DNA of 64,000 nucleotides from Marivirga salinae. GTDB lineage: Bacteria; Bacteroidota; Bacteroidia; Cytophagales; Cyclobacteriaceae. Under the pieces are notes generated by a model. That model had not been told where the DNA came from. It saw only the letters and a list, made by a program, of their open reading frames with translations, and did not search any database. Position 1 is the stretch's first letter. Each line of letters begins with the position of its first letter. The stretch covers positions 1,867,501 to 1,931,500 of the forward strand of contig NZ_CP129971.1 in assembly GCF_030503855.1 (NCBI RefSeq). Direction: 5' to 3'. Positions 35,697 to 46,600 of the stretch are shown one piece after another. The position numbers and the translations under genes were made by a program.

Positions 35697-35769
35697 GCCA
35701 CAGCGAAAAAGCTTTTGTTTTCCCTGCCTGCTTCAGACAGCTTTTGCTTCTTTTGTGGTTAATTTTTCC
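35697..35769. repeat. Second copy of the AACCACAA-type intergenic repeat
   Basis: It shares AGCGAAAAA, CTTTTG and CTTTTGTGGTTAA in the same order with the left arm of 14385-14494. The middle differs (CTGCCTG...CAGACAG hairpin). Confidence 0.45.
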
Positions 35770-35883
35770 ATAGTCGGTGTTCCACCGACCATCTTTTTGC
35801 TTGGGTTTAACTATTTGTATTTTACTTCATAAATCTGCGGTTTCCTATTAAAATCATATTTTCCTCAAAATCCATCCCCCAAT

Positions 35884-35916
35884 TTTGTGAAAACGGAAAT
35901 GTTTGCACTAAATTCG
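35884..35916 (+). promoter_or_regulatory. Putative promoter of the DUF5606 gene
   Basis: TTTG at 35884-35887, 21-nt spacer, TAAATTCG at 35909-35916 (one mismatch to TAnnTTTG). The start codon is 27 nt beyond the -7 box. Confidence 0.5.
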
Positions 35917-35942
35917 TCCATCAATTTTTAAGAAGATAAAAC

Positions 35943-36374
35943 ATGACTTTAAAAGATATAGCTTCAGTTACAGGAAAAGGCGGTTTGTTTCAGGTAGTAA
36001 AACCTTCAAGAACAGGCGTTATTTTAGAATCCTTAGATGAGAAAAAGCAAAAGCTTGTAGCTCACGCACACGATAGAGTATCCATATTGGATGAAATATC
36101 CATTTATACCACTGATGCAGAAGGGAATGTTCCTTTACAGAAGATTTTTAATACTATGCATGAAGAATTTGGTGACGATTTAGGAATAGATGCTAAATCT
36201 TCAAAAGAAGAGATTATGGCTTTCTTAAAGCACGTACTACCTAATTACGATGAAAATCAGGTTTATCCTTCTGATGTAAAGAAATTAGTGAGCTGGTATA
36301 ATACTTTATTAAAAGAGGCACCTGAGGTATTGACTGCTAAAGGCGAAGAAAAGAAAGATGAAGAAAAAGAGTAA
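35943..36374 (+). CDS. DUF5606 domain-containing protein
   Basis: 143 residues. The sequence MTLKDIASVTGKGGLFQVVKPSRTGVILESLDE is characteristic of a small conserved Bacteroidota family of unknown function (DUF5606). It has an N-terminal beta-rich part (~1-55, KQKLVAHAHDRVSILDEISIYT), a helical C-terminal part and a charged Lys/Glu tail. There is no signal peptide or membrane segment, so it is cytoplasmic. It is monocistronic, between its own promoter candidate and a strong terminator. Confidence 0.85.
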   Translation: MTLKDIASVTGKGGLFQVVKPSRTGVILESLDEKKQKLVAHAHDRVSILDEISIYTTDAEGNVPLQKIFNTMHEEFGDDLGIDAKSSKEEIMAFLKHVLPNYDENQVYPSDVKKLVSWYNTLLKEAPEVLTAKGEEKKDEEKE

Positions 36375-36402
36375 TTTGATTTAGTAGAAATAAGATTTTA
36401 TG

Positions 36403-36440
36403 CCTTCCAAGTTTTCAAAACTTGGAAGGTTTTTTATTTC
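36403..36440 (+). terminator. Terminator of the DUF5606 gene
   Basis: Perfect 13-bp stem CCTTCCAAGTTTT / AAAACTTGGAAGG with a one-base centre, followed by TTTTTTATTT. It may also serve the convergent gene ending at 36449. Confidence 0.9.
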
Positions 36441-36448
36441 ATTCAAGC

Positions 36449-37504
36449 TTAGGCGAAAACCATTTCATTCAATTTTCTAACCTCCTTCCAATCCAAAGTT
36501 ACACCTTTTGATAGCCTCTCATAATGGCTTCTAAAGTAATTAATGCAAATATTCTGAAAATCATCGGGGCTAATACTTGAGGCATAAACTGGTCTGAAAC
36601 AAGGACTCTGAAAGCGTTCTTTCTTACTTAATTTTTCTCCTTTTAAGCGCAGAATAGGAGCTGTATCTGTAAAATGTTCTGCTTCCCATGTTTTACCGCT
36701 TTCTTCAATTTCATTCAATTGATCACATAGCTTTTCCATGCTGATTCTTGGGAAATGCTGGCGAGTGGTATTGATCCAAGTGGTGTATTTATATTCTAAT
36801 TCATATCGGTTATCCGAATAAATACTCATGACCATATCAGCAGATTGACTTTTGCTATAAAGGGCATAATAATGCAATGGTTCATTGGCATATACAATTT
36901 GCATCCTGATATCATCAATTGTTTCCTGGTTATCAATTTTTTCAAGATGGTTCAAGACTAAATTGAATTCTTCTGTATAAGGAACTTCAGCAATAGGTAA
37001 ATCCACCACTTTGCTGAAAGCATCTAAAAAGTGAATGTATTTAGGGACACAGGCTTCCATTTCCTTTTCTGCTATTTCAGGAGCACCAAAAGGAGGGTAG
37101 AATAATTCAGCTTCTTCTTTATTCAGCCAACAGACTAGTTTTAAGGCTTTTTTCCATTCAGAATATTCAAAATTAATCTCTCTGAAATCTCCAATCTGAG
37201 CCATTTCAGTCAATAAATCATAATGCTTTAATGCTTCCTTTGGATTGAAAACAGCCCATACACCCAAAAATCCATCAATATCATAATGGTTATTGGTGAC
37301 ATATTTTTTATCCAGTTTTGGTAGATTGTTTTGAATTGCTTTTAAAACAATTTCAGTGCTGGTATCTGCTTCACAATTCTTGGGAACTGGCGCTCCTCGC
37401 CAATGCGATAAATCAAATCCCTGAGGATGATGGGCATCGACTACCAAAACTTCATCAGGATATTTTTTGATGTCGTAGAAGGGGATGAAAGTTTTATCAG
37501 TCAT
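36449..37504 (-). CDS. Conserved hypothetical protein, DUF6687-like
   Basis: 351 residues, no signal peptide or membrane helix. Conserved-looking features are VVDAHHPQGFDLSHWRGAP (~19-40) and TNNHYDIDGFLGVWAVFNP (~85-105). The His/Asp-rich HYDIDG recalls metal- or phosphate-binding loops of DHH-type proteins, but that is only a resemblance. I associate it with DUF6687 from memory; function is unknown. It starts 87 nt downstream of the TPP-controlled receptor gene on the same strand, separated by a perfect hairpin, so co-transcription is possible but not shown. Confidence 0.6.
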   Translation of the reverse strand: MTDKTFIPFYDIKKYPDEVLVVDAHHPQGFDLSHWRGAPVPKNCEADTSTEIVLKAIQNNLPKLDKKYVTNNHYDIDGFLGVWAVFNPKEALKHYDLLTEMAQIGDFREINFEYSEWKKALKLVCWLNKEEAELFYPPFGAPEIAEKEMEACVPKYIHFLDAFSKVVDLPIAEVPYTEEFNLVLNHLEKIDNQETIDDIRMQIVYANEPLHYYALYSKSQSADMVMSIYSDNRYELEYKYTTWINTTRQHFPRISMEKLCDQLNEIEESGKTWEAEHFTDTAPILRLKGEKLSKKERFQSPCFRPVYASSISPDDFQNICINYFRSHYERLSKGVTLDWKEVRKLNEMVFA

Positions 37505-37527
37505 AATTGGCTTTTTGAAATTGAAAG

Positions 37528-37562
37528 TAGCTTTTCCAAAGTTCTAAACTTTGGAAAAGCTA
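37528..37562 (-). terminator. Perfect 16-bp hairpin between receptor and downstream gene
   Basis: TAGCTTTTCCAAAGTT (37528-37543) and AACTTTGGAAAAGCTA (37547-37562) pair perfectly around a 3-nt loop. On the minus strand it is followed by CTTTCAATTTC, only loosely T-rich, so it may be a weak terminator, attenuator or mRNA-stabilising hairpin. Confidence 0.5.
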
Positions 37563-37590
37563 TCTATTAATAATTATCAGGTAGTTCTTC

Positions 37591-40059
37591 TTAAAATCTT
37601 AGATTTAAACCTAATAAATAATTTGCGCCTGCTTGAGGATATAAATAATTCTCTCTTACTTCATATGATCCGGCATTGTAGCCGAATGTATAACCGTTTG
37701 AAGAATACATTTCGTTAAATATATTATTCACCATCAATTTCAGCTCTGCAGTTTTTAAGAATGGTAAGCCAAATTTGTAGCTTCCTACGAAATCACTTAC
37801 AAAATATGGATCTAAGGCTCTATTATCATTAGAGGTATTATCCAAATATTGTTTCCCTACATATTTTCCTAGTAGCGTAAATTTCAATCCTCTCACTGGC
37901 TGATAATTGATTTCTCCGGCAGCTATGATGTTTGGAGAGAATGAAATATCTGTATCGCTATATTCATTTTCAATCACATTATATTCATCCCAGTTTTCGC
38001 CATAATCATAAATTACCTCTGTAAAGTTGGCTATTTTATTTTGGCTGAAAGTGGCATTACCACCTATTGATAATTGTTGAGTTAATTGATAAGCACCAAT
38101 CAATTCTATTCCCCTTCTATAGCTATTTTCCACATTAGTTCTAATGCTTGACCCGACATCGTTCAATTCCCCCGTAAGGACTAATTGATTAGTGTAATCC
38201 ATATAATAGAAAATGGCCTCCGCACTGAAATTGCTTCCTTGTTTTTTATAACCAAATTCATAATCATATAAAGTTTCTGGCTGCGGTGTTACATCTTGAG
38301 GCGCATCAACAAAATCATTTCTTACCGGTTCTCTATTAGCTACAGCAACAGAAGCATATAATTGACTGTTATTAGGTAAACTGTAAGTTAAACCTGCTTT
38401 AGGATTAAAGAAAAAGTATTCACCACCTGTGTCAATAGTAGTTAAGTCATTGTCAATCCCTTGAGTAACATAATTGATATTTCTGATTTGCATATCAGCA
38501 AACATATTCAATTTCTCATTGAGTTGATAATTAGCTTTTAGGAAGGTGTTAAAATCATATTTTCTTCCATAGTTATCGTAGTAACGCTCTCTAATTTTAG
38601 ATTCACCAGCAAATCTTGCCCAGATGATTTCACCAAAATGATCTCCGTCATACTCATTATAAGCTCCTCCTAAAGTAACATCCCAATCACCTTCTTGATA
38701 ATTCAAACTATAGGTCAAGCCATAAAAATGGTTGTCTAGCCATCTTCTTCTAACCAAATCAGTAGAGGAAATAGTGCTGTCTCCAATCACAACATCATTT
38801 AATTGATAATCAGCGAAATCATCATCATTTCTGTATTGCTCATAATAACCTCTACCATAAGTATAGTGGAGAGCTGCGTTGGCTTGTATGTTATCAGTAA
38901 ATTGATGTGACAAGTGGAGTTGATAGTGATCTTGCTGATAATTATCAGTCTCATTATCATATAAATAGTAATTGAATGTCCTGCCAGAATTCAGAAGATT
39001 TTCAGCTTGATCTTCTGTATAACCATTATTTAGGATTACTTCCTGCATACCTTCTTCATTATTTTCTAAACGAGCTTCCGGTGTGCCCCACCAGCTTTGA
39101 TAAGTTTTTTCTTTTCCGCCAAAAGCCAAAGCTTTCACGATAGTTTTGTCACCGTAATAAGCACCGGAAAGGAAGTAAGATTGCATATCAGAAGTTGCTC
39201 GGTCTATATATCCATCCGAATGAATGGAAGAAAGGCGTCCTTCAAAAGACCAGCCACTATTGGTAATTCCCGAATTGAAAATCACATTATGCTTCCTTGT
39301 GTTGAAAGAGCCATAAGAATTATTTACTTCTCCAAAAGCATCTTGAGATGGAGTAGAAGTTTGCATATTTACCGATGCACCAAAAGCAGCAGCCCCGTTA
39401 GTTGAAGTTCCTACCCCTCTTTGGATTTGGATATTATCCACGGAGCTAGCTAAGTCCGGCATATTCACCCAGAAAGTTCCATGAGATTCCGAATCGTTGA
39501 TTGGAATTCCATTTATTGTGACATTAATTCTAGTTCCATCACTACCTCTGATTCTCATTCCAGTATAACCAACCCCTGCTCCAGCATCTGAAGTGGTCAC
39601 CATTGAAGGTGTGTAATTCAACAGCATAGGCATATCCTGTCCTAGATTTTGCCTTTCCAGCTCTGCCTTCTTAATATTGGTAAAGGTAGTAGGTGTATTT
39701 TCATCTGCTCTTGTAGCTGAAACCATTACCTCATCCGTAATCTGAATATCTCTTTCTAATTCAAAATTAAGGGTCAAATCCTGATTTTCGAGTTGTACTG
39801 TTTTAACAGCTTGCTTAAAGCCGATATAAGAAACCTTGATTTCATATTTACCGGCATTAACATTATTGATGCGGTAATTTCCATCAATATCAGTGGCACT
39901 TCCTTTTTGAAGGGATTCTATCACTACACTTGCACCCACTAAAGGCGAGTTGTCTTCTTGGGAAACTACTTTCCCACTAATGCTGCTTTGAGCCATTAAA
40001 TGCATACTCATAACCACAGCCAAAGCAGTTAATAACCACTTTTTTGTAAATTGTAACAT
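37591..40059 (-). CDS. TonB-dependent receptor under TPP riboswitch control, predicted thiamine receptor
   Basis: 822 residues. Signal peptide (1-23, ending MHLMAQ), carboxypeptidase-regulatory-like domain (~25-110, SISGKVVSQEDNSPLVGASVVIES), plug (~120-235, LERQNLGQDMPMLLNYTPSM and RIRGSDGTRINVTINGIPINDSESHGTFWVNMPDL), then a barrel with terminal YLLGLNLRF. The domain layout is that of iron-complex-type receptors. The leader, however, carries one and probably two TPP riboswitches, which in Bacteroidota mark outer-membrane receptors for thiamine or its precursors. Substrate is therefore inferred from regulation, not from the protein. Its presumed inner-membrane partner is the riboswitch-controlled PnuC-type gene at 49010. 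Confidence 0.9.
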   Translation of the reverse strand: MLQFTKKWLLTALAVVMSMHLMAQSSISGKVVSQEDNSPLVGASVVIESLQKGSATDIDGNYRINNVNAGKYEIKVSYIGFKQAVKTVQLENQDLTLNFELERDIQITDEVMVSATRADENTPTTFTNIKKAELERQNLGQDMPMLLNYTPSMVTTSDAGAGVGYTGMRIRGSDGTRINVTINGIPINDSESHGTFWVNMPDLASSVDNIQIQRGVGTSTNGAAAFGASVNMQTSTPSQDAFGEVNNSYGSFNTRKHNVIFNSGITNSGWSFEGRLSSIHSDGYIDRATSDMQSYFLSGAYYGDKTIVKALAFGGKEKTYQSWWGTPEARLENNEEGMQEVILNNGYTEDQAENLLNSGRTFNYYLYDNETDNYQQDHYQLHLSHQFTDNIQANAALHYTYGRGYYEQYRNDDDFADYQLNDVVIGDSTISSTDLVRRRWLDNHFYGLTYSLNYQEGDWDVTLGGAYNEYDGDHFGEIIWARFAGESKIRERYYDNYGRKYDFNTFLKANYQLNEKLNMFADMQIRNINYVTQGIDNDLTTIDTGGEYFFFNPKAGLTYSLPNNSQLYASVAVANREPVRNDFVDAPQDVTPQPETLYDYEFGYKKQGSNFSAEAIFYYMDYTNQLVLTGELNDVGSSIRTNVENSYRRGIELIGAYQLTQQLSIGGNATFSQNKIANFTEVIYDYGENWDEYNVIENEYSDTDISFSPNIIAAGEINYQPVRGLKFTLLGKYVGKQYLDNTSNDNRALDPYFVSDFVGSYKFGLPFLKTAELKLMVNNIFNEMYSSNGYTFGYNAGSYEVRENYLYPQAGANYLLGLNLRF

Positions 40060-40129
40060 TGTTTAAATTGTTTGTTAGTGAAACTCATGGAGGCGGGGTA
40101 ATTACCTCCTTTCATTTTCCTTAACCAAA

Positions 40130-40203
40130 ATCCCTGCGACCGCATTATCGGCATCAGGTTCATTGGGTATGATCTCAGCCCGTTGTATTAAGGCACCCCA
40201 GCG
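40130..40203 (-). promoter_or_regulatory. TPP riboswitch (proximal copy)
   Basis: Read on the minus strand it has GGGGTGCC, CTGAGATCATACCC, GAACCTGAT, GATAATGC and GCAGGGA in order, the THI-box core. It ends about 70 nt before the receptor start. Downstream, GGAGG...CCTCC (near 40091-40111) can form a hairpin in the expression platform; no U-tract is present, so control may act on translation. Confidence 0.92.
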
Positions 40204-40327
40204 TAGATACGCTTTATCTTTACAATAGATTTACAAGAACAATTGTTCCTGAAATCTTATTTTTATTCATTTTATGTAATTGATTTATAATATTTAATTT
40301 CACAGAAATTTATTATTTGGCACTGAA

Positions 40328-40345
40328 TCCCGATTGCTATCGGGA
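40328..40345. repeat. Hairpin between the two riboswitches
   Basis: TCCCGAT-TGCT-ATCGGGA, perfect 7-bp stem. On the minus strand the hairpin is not followed by a T-run. It sits between the distal and proximal aptamers and could be part of the distal expression platform. Confidence 0.45.
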
Positions 40346-40391
40346 CAAGTTTCTCTCATGTAATTGCCTAATAGGCTCTATTTAAATTCAA

Positions 40392-40462
40392 AATTCCTAC
40401 GCTCGCATTACCGAGTTCAGGTTCAGGGTATATTCTCAGCCCGTTATATTAAGGCACCCCTT
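40392..40462 (-). promoter_or_regulatory. TPP riboswitch (distal copy, tandem)
   Basis: On the minus strand: AAGGGGTGCC, CGGGCTGAGAATATACCC, TGAACCTGAA, GGTAATGC and GCGTAGGAA, again the THI-box core in order. It lies 190 nt upstream of the proximal aptamer on the same strand. It is closer in sequence to the pnuT riboswitch at 49630-49698 than to its tandem neighbour. Confidence 0.88.
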
Positions 40463-40472
40463 ATTGATGCTG

Positions 40473-40504
40473 CAAGTATAAGAGGGAAATTCTGAGGAAA
40501 CAAA
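40473..40504 (-). promoter_or_regulatory. Promoter of the riboswitch-receptor transcript
   Basis: On the minus strand: TTTG (complement of 40501-40504), 20-nt spacer, TATACTTG (complement of 40473-40480), one mismatch to TAnnTTTG. Transcription would start a few bases before the distal aptamer. Confidence 0.65.
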
Positions 40505-40531
40505 TTTTATTTCAGCATTTTGGTTTTTCTT

Positions 40532-40539
40532 TACCTTTG
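40532..40539 (+). promoter_or_regulatory. Putative -7 box for the second giant gene
   Basis: TACCTTTG is an exact TAnnTTTG match, 96 nt upstream of the ATG. The -33 element is weak. A second TAATTTTG occurs at 40575-40582, so the true start site is uncertain. Confidence 0.35.
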
Positions 40540-40635
40540 TACGCTTGATTTTAGGTTAATGATTTTTAATATATTAATTTTGAAATTGGGTTTAAAATAT
40601 CTTATTCTAATTTTCAATTTTAAGCATAGTTTTTA

Positions 40636-43600
40636 ATGAAAAAATTCTACTCTCCCCTCAAATCTCTATTATCTTTATTTTTTATTTTATTTGCTTTAAA
40701 CGTTCATGCTGCTGACTATTTTTGGATAGGGGGTAGTGGTGATATTAATGATTTAAATCACTGGGCAACAACTAGTGGCGGATCAACTCTGCATACAAAT
40801 CTGCCCGGTGAAGATGATGATTTATTTTTTGATGCTAATTCATTTTCTGCAGATGGTCAAACTGTTACATTTAATGTAAATATAGGTGTACGGGATTTTA
40901 ATGCTAGTAATGTCAGTAATGCCATAATTTTCACTGGAAGTGGGGATTTTAATATATATGGCTCACTATACATTGGGGTTAGTGTAGAATTAGACCTTGA
41001 CTCCAATCGTTTAAGCTTTTACAGTAATGAGGATGGGGAGGAAATAGAAATTGCACAAGGCAATATGGATATTGATGACCCTAAATCAAATAATATTAGT
41101 TTTTTAGGTTCTGGTAGCTATACCTTCCTAAGCAATTTTTCTGCAGCGAATGTTTTTCACTATTCAGGGACTATAATATTTGGTGCCAATGAATTTGATT
41201 TTGGCTATTTTAATTCCATAAATAATGTAGCCAAACATATTGACATTACTAATGCTATTATCAATTTATCTCATTGGAGTATTGCCTCTTACGATGTGAT
41301 TACATTGGAGTCGGCAAATTCGACCATAAATGTAAGCAGAGACTTTAAAGGGAATAATTTAGATTATTTCGATGTAAATATTTTAATGCCCGATTTTTTT
41401 AATACAGTTAGCATAGAGGACGATAACTCCTTTGATAATTTAACAGTAGCAGCAGGTATTGAAGTTGAATTTCAAGCAGAAAGTCAACAAACTATCACAA
41501 ATGCCTTGACTGTTAATGGAACCGCATCAGAGGTGGTAGAATTTGTTAGCTCTACTGAGGGTAGTACTGCAACCATTATTGGGTCTGGAATAAATGTTTC
41601 AGGAGATTATTTAAATATTACTGATGTCGATTTCACAGGTTCAGGCACTTTTAGTTTAGAAAATTCCCTTGTTTTAGACGATTCCCAGGGTTGGGAAATC
41701 AACTCAGTACCAACACCAACTGGGAATGGACAATTTTATTTCTCAAAGATTTATAGTGACAGTATATATTTAGGCTTGACTGCGGGCGGTGGGCAGGAAC
41801 GAATAGTTTTTATTCGTGAAGGTACTTACCCAGATGTAACTGTAGCAGATGATACTGAATATACAGCCAATACTACATTTGGACAGGGTCAATTAGTTGG
41901 CACTGATACTTATGTAATATATCAAGGTAACGATAAGCAAGTAAAAATCGATGGCTTGCAACCGAATACTGAATATTATTTTTCCAGAATGGAAGTGAAC
42001 TCCACGCCTGACAATTCAAGTGTTAAATATCAAAGTACTTCTACCAGTTTTGCAAAAATTATGACAACTCTGGAAAGCGGAAATATATACATGCATAATG
42101 GAGAAGTCAGTGTAAATACCGGAGATAGTTTTTATGATGAAGGTGGAAATGGTTCTTATTTTCCTAATAAAGAACAAGTTCTAACCTTAAATTCAGCAGA
42201 AGCTGGAAAATCTGTGAAATTGACTTTTAATGAATTGGAAGTTCGATCTTATGAAAAGCTTAGGATTTTTGATGGTGCAGATACTACAGCAACACTTTTA
42301 GAATCTTATTCTGGTGATACCCATAGTTTACCTTTAAGTGTTTCTTCATCAGGGGAGTCTTTAACAGTTAAATTTGAAAGTGCTGATTTTGAGACAAGTA
42401 GTTTTAGTTCTAAGGGTTGGCAGGCTGATGTGGATATTACATTGCCTGCTCCAACACAAATGGCTTCTGAATTGACAGTTGAAAATATATCTGATTCAAC
42501 AATTCGAATCAAATTTTATTTGGGTAATGGTGATGATAGAATGATTTTAATTCAAAAAGGAACTAGTCCTATCACTTTTACACCAACTGATAATCAATCT
42601 TATGCGGATGATTTTGAAATCGGCACTGTAAGAAATATTAGAGCAAATAATATTTCTAGTTTCGGTTCAGGTTGGTATGTTACGATGGATAAACTTGATT
42701 TTGCCTCTGAGTATACAGTTAAAATCATAGAATATAATGAGAGTAATGGAGAGATTACTTATGCTGAGGAAAGTTATGAAACAGTAGTAGACAATATAAT
42801 AGAGGCTCCTTCAGATGATTTTTCAAAATATGACTTAGATTTTTATTCATATGATCAGCCTTTTGTAAAAATCGAAAAAATAAGACTGAGTGGTCCTCGA
42901 GTTGACCCTTCTTCAGATTTTCGAAATGAAAAAGAAGCAAATTATTTTTTTCTAATAAGTGAACAACCCATATCTGAAAGTTTATTGAGAGAGACACTTA
43001 AAGATAATACTCGATTTCAAGCAAATGAACAATTTGGATTAGGTACTGAAATTGCAGAGGGAGTTTTCGTTGTTACTAAAAGAGATAATACTTTTTACGA
43101 TACAGAAATTTCTGGACTTAAACCCTCAACAGATTACTATTTTGCAACTATGCTTTTCAGAGAAAACCGAGTGGGTTTAACTTATGGTTGGAACACATTA
43201 AGGTTTAATAAATTTACTACAAGACCGGAAAACTCCATCTTTTTAAATGATACTGTGGATTATATCGACTCTGTTAAGTTTTTATATGACCCTACTGGTT
43301 TTGCAGGTACTATTTGGAATTATGAGGATATAACACAAACATTCTACCCAGAACAAAGTACAGATAAGTTATCTTATCAAAATTTAGGAATTGATAGTCG
43401 AGTTGGAGGGAATACCATTTTTGATTTAAGAGTTTTTGATGGCACTGATTCTCTAGCACCATTACTAATTGATTATGAAGAGTTAACAGTTGACGGTATA
43501 AACTCTGATTCAGTAATTCAAGCTACGAATAGCCAAGGGGCATTAACATTTGTGTATAAAAAATTATGGTCAGGATATACGCATAAAGGATTTTATGGGA

Positions 43601-46600
43601 GATTATTTCCAGTTCAAGCAGGTGAACAAGAACCAACTCAAAGTGTTTCAAATTTTGAAGCGACTACTACGAAAGAAGGAACGGCAGATATTAATTTTGT
43701 TCGTGGTAATGGGGATAGAGTTGTAGCCACCATAGTAAACAGATATGAGGAGTCCCCAAGCTATATAGATGGATTGGATTACCAATTCAATAAAACCCTT
43801 AAAGACTTTTTTACTAATGGAAGTCAAGTGGTTTACAATGGTGCAGGCAATAATTTTTCCATAAATAATTTAGTGCCAGGAAAGTCCTATGACATATATT
43901 TTGCCGAAGCTAATGGGGAGGGGAAGAATATTGCTTATGCACAGGCAAAAAAGTACACTTTTAATGTGCCTGAAAACAGACCCACGATCGCAGCTAAAAA
44001 CTTAGATTTTCTGTTAATTAATGATTCTACGGTAAACTTAAGCTGGGAAAATGGAAATGGTGAAGAAAGAATCGTTTTAATTACTTTAAATAGAGCTTTA
44101 TTTAATACATATCAATCTATTGACGGTAGAGATTTACCGTCTGTGAATGGTGGTTTGATTGAAGATTTTTATCGTGTTAATGTAGATAATGGATACAGCA
44201 ATAGTACTTTATATTTGGCCTATTCAGGCACAGGTAATTCCGTAAATGTATCCTCTAAATACTTGGTTCGTCAGCTCTATAATACCGAGGCCTTAAAATT
44301 TTATGTACTTGAGTATTATGGGGATGAGAATGCTAAAAATTATTTAAGTTCTGAGCACAAGACATTTTCTTTTATACCAAAAATTGGCACAAATAAACTT
44401 GACGGAAGTTATTTTACTATTTCAGAAATAGATGCAGTATCTTTTAAATTATCTTATGAAACAGAGGCATATTACTATCCTTATGAGTCAGTTGTGGTTG
44501 TCTCAGAAAAGGGAGTGGCAGACAATACCATACCATTTGAGAGTGGACTTCTTCCAAATGGCTTCACTGAAATAAAAAATGGATTAGTAGGAACATTTGA
44601 GAACAAAAAAGTCTATTTCTTTGATAGACCTAGTAATAACTATATAAAAGGGTTGAAGCCTAATACTGACTACACAGTAACTATATATAATGCCAGATTC
44701 ACTAAGCTAGCTTCAACTATCACGAATGATCAGATTTATCAACGTGATGTTGCTACAAGTAATACTAGCACTTATTATTGGGTAAATGGATCTGGAAATT
44801 GGGTAGATTTATCCCATTGGGCAACAAGTTCTGGAGGTAAAACTAAACACAGTACTTTGCCTGATAATAGTAGTGAGGTCATTTTCGATGAAAATTCGGT
44901 TTCTTCAGCAACAAAGGACTCTGTTGTTATTTCTACTGAAGAAATGGCTTTATTCAGTTTTGATGCCAAAAGTTTGCCAAACAAATTGAGTTTTGTTTAT
45001 GAAGATATTTCTAGTAGTATCGATCAAGTTAATATTGCTTCATCCTTTGAACTCAATGATAGTCTCAATTTCTTTGCTGATAACTTAACATTAAGACAGG
45101 CGTTAGAGGGAAATAAATTTAGGTCTAATATTGCTTCTACAATTCTTTCTATCGAAATAATGCCAAGTAAGAATCATTTAAATATTAAGAATGTTTTTAG
45201 TTTGATGGAATTAAAAATTACCAATGCTAATGTTTCATTTGAACCTCAAAGTTCTATTAGTGTAGAAGATATTAGCTTTAATAATTCCATTATACATAAT
45301 ATGCCAAGATGGGAAGGAGTTAATTCGATTAGTAGTGATATCAAATTACCCTATGTCGAAACTGGGAATAGAGATTACTTTAATACCTATTCAAATGTGG
45401 ATATCGATTCTCTCTTTTTAAATATACATAAGGTGTATTTAAAGAATCAATCTACGTTGCAGGTAGAGGAGATAATTAATAATTCTCAAAAAACAGTTTT
45501 ACTCACTTCATTAGATGGTATTGCTAATATAAAAACTAACTCAGATTCGCTTATTGTAGATAATTTTTACATCAAAAATAATTTTGCTTTAGGTAGTGCT
45601 GTGTATTATGCTAAAAACTCGGCTTTACTAGAAAACACTAAGGGTTGGATAAATGATAATGATTCATTTCCAGATGTAGAAGCAGAAGCAGAAGCAATCA
45701 TCATAACTGGCCTCAAAACTGAGATTAGTTTAAAGCTTTATAATTATTTATCCTTTGGAGGTTTGTATATAAGTTTACGTGAGGCAAATAAACCTCATAA
45801 AGGACCAGGGGAATTAGAAAATCTCAATGCTAATTCAGTCTATTCAGAAGCTTCAGGTGAAGAACAATTATTGTATCTAAATACTAATTTCAAATTTGAT
45901 TTTAATAGACCTCTTTTAAATATATCAAATTTAAGTCCTGATACTGAATATATTCTGTCATTCTACTCATGTTACAAATCAGGAGATCAAGTTATTTTTT
46001 CTGAAGATCGCAGAGAGAAGAAGTTTAAAACACTCAAGAAAGACGATATTTTAATGTTCAGAGAAGGCGGAGATGTTATTGTTGATGGACGCAAAAATCT
46101 TTATGGTGTAAACGGATTTGAAACAGGTGAATTCCCGTTTGAAAGAAGTGAGGTTACATTGTATCCAAATAGCAATTCTAAAAAGATTGCATTGACAGCT
46201 TTACAAATCCGGGATATTGAAACTGACATGGATGTTTCCATTTTTGATGGTATTGATACTTCAGCAAATAAGATTTTGGATTCAAGATTAAGTGCTCGTG
46301 GTGAGAATTTGGAAAGTATTTTTCAAGATAATTACCCAAAAGCCTCCAATGCTGAAGGTGCATTAACAGTAGTATTGGAAGGTTATACCAGTGCCAGTTC
46401 ATATAGTAAAGGTCCTAAATTTATAGTTTATGAATCTAATGGAGTTGTGGCTAATGAACCAACAGTTCAGGCCAGTAATGTTGAAATTTCTGATAAGAAT
46501 CAAAACACAGCTACTATTACGTGGACTAAGGGTGATGGAAATAGAACTTTAGTTTCTATTTTTGAAGGATATTCATCTTTTGGAAGTTCTATTTTTAATG

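Larger units (their letters stand above)
35531..35942. other. Repeat-containing spacer before the DUF5606 gene
   Basis: No gene supported. A compact hairpin ACAGCC-AAA-GGCTGT followed by TTTTGT lies at 35561-35580. GTTAACCACAAAG (35581-35593) and CTTTTGTGG TTAA (35750-35762) are inverted copies. The latter belongs to the dispersed repeat also found at 14385-14494. Confidence 0.5.

Noticed and set aside
31664-35942. Prophage, integrative element or restriction/defence island between ftsZ and the DUF5606 gene
   Set aside because: No integrase, transposase, nuclease, tRNA or attachment repeats were found; only intron pieces, a lipoprotein and a pseudogene.
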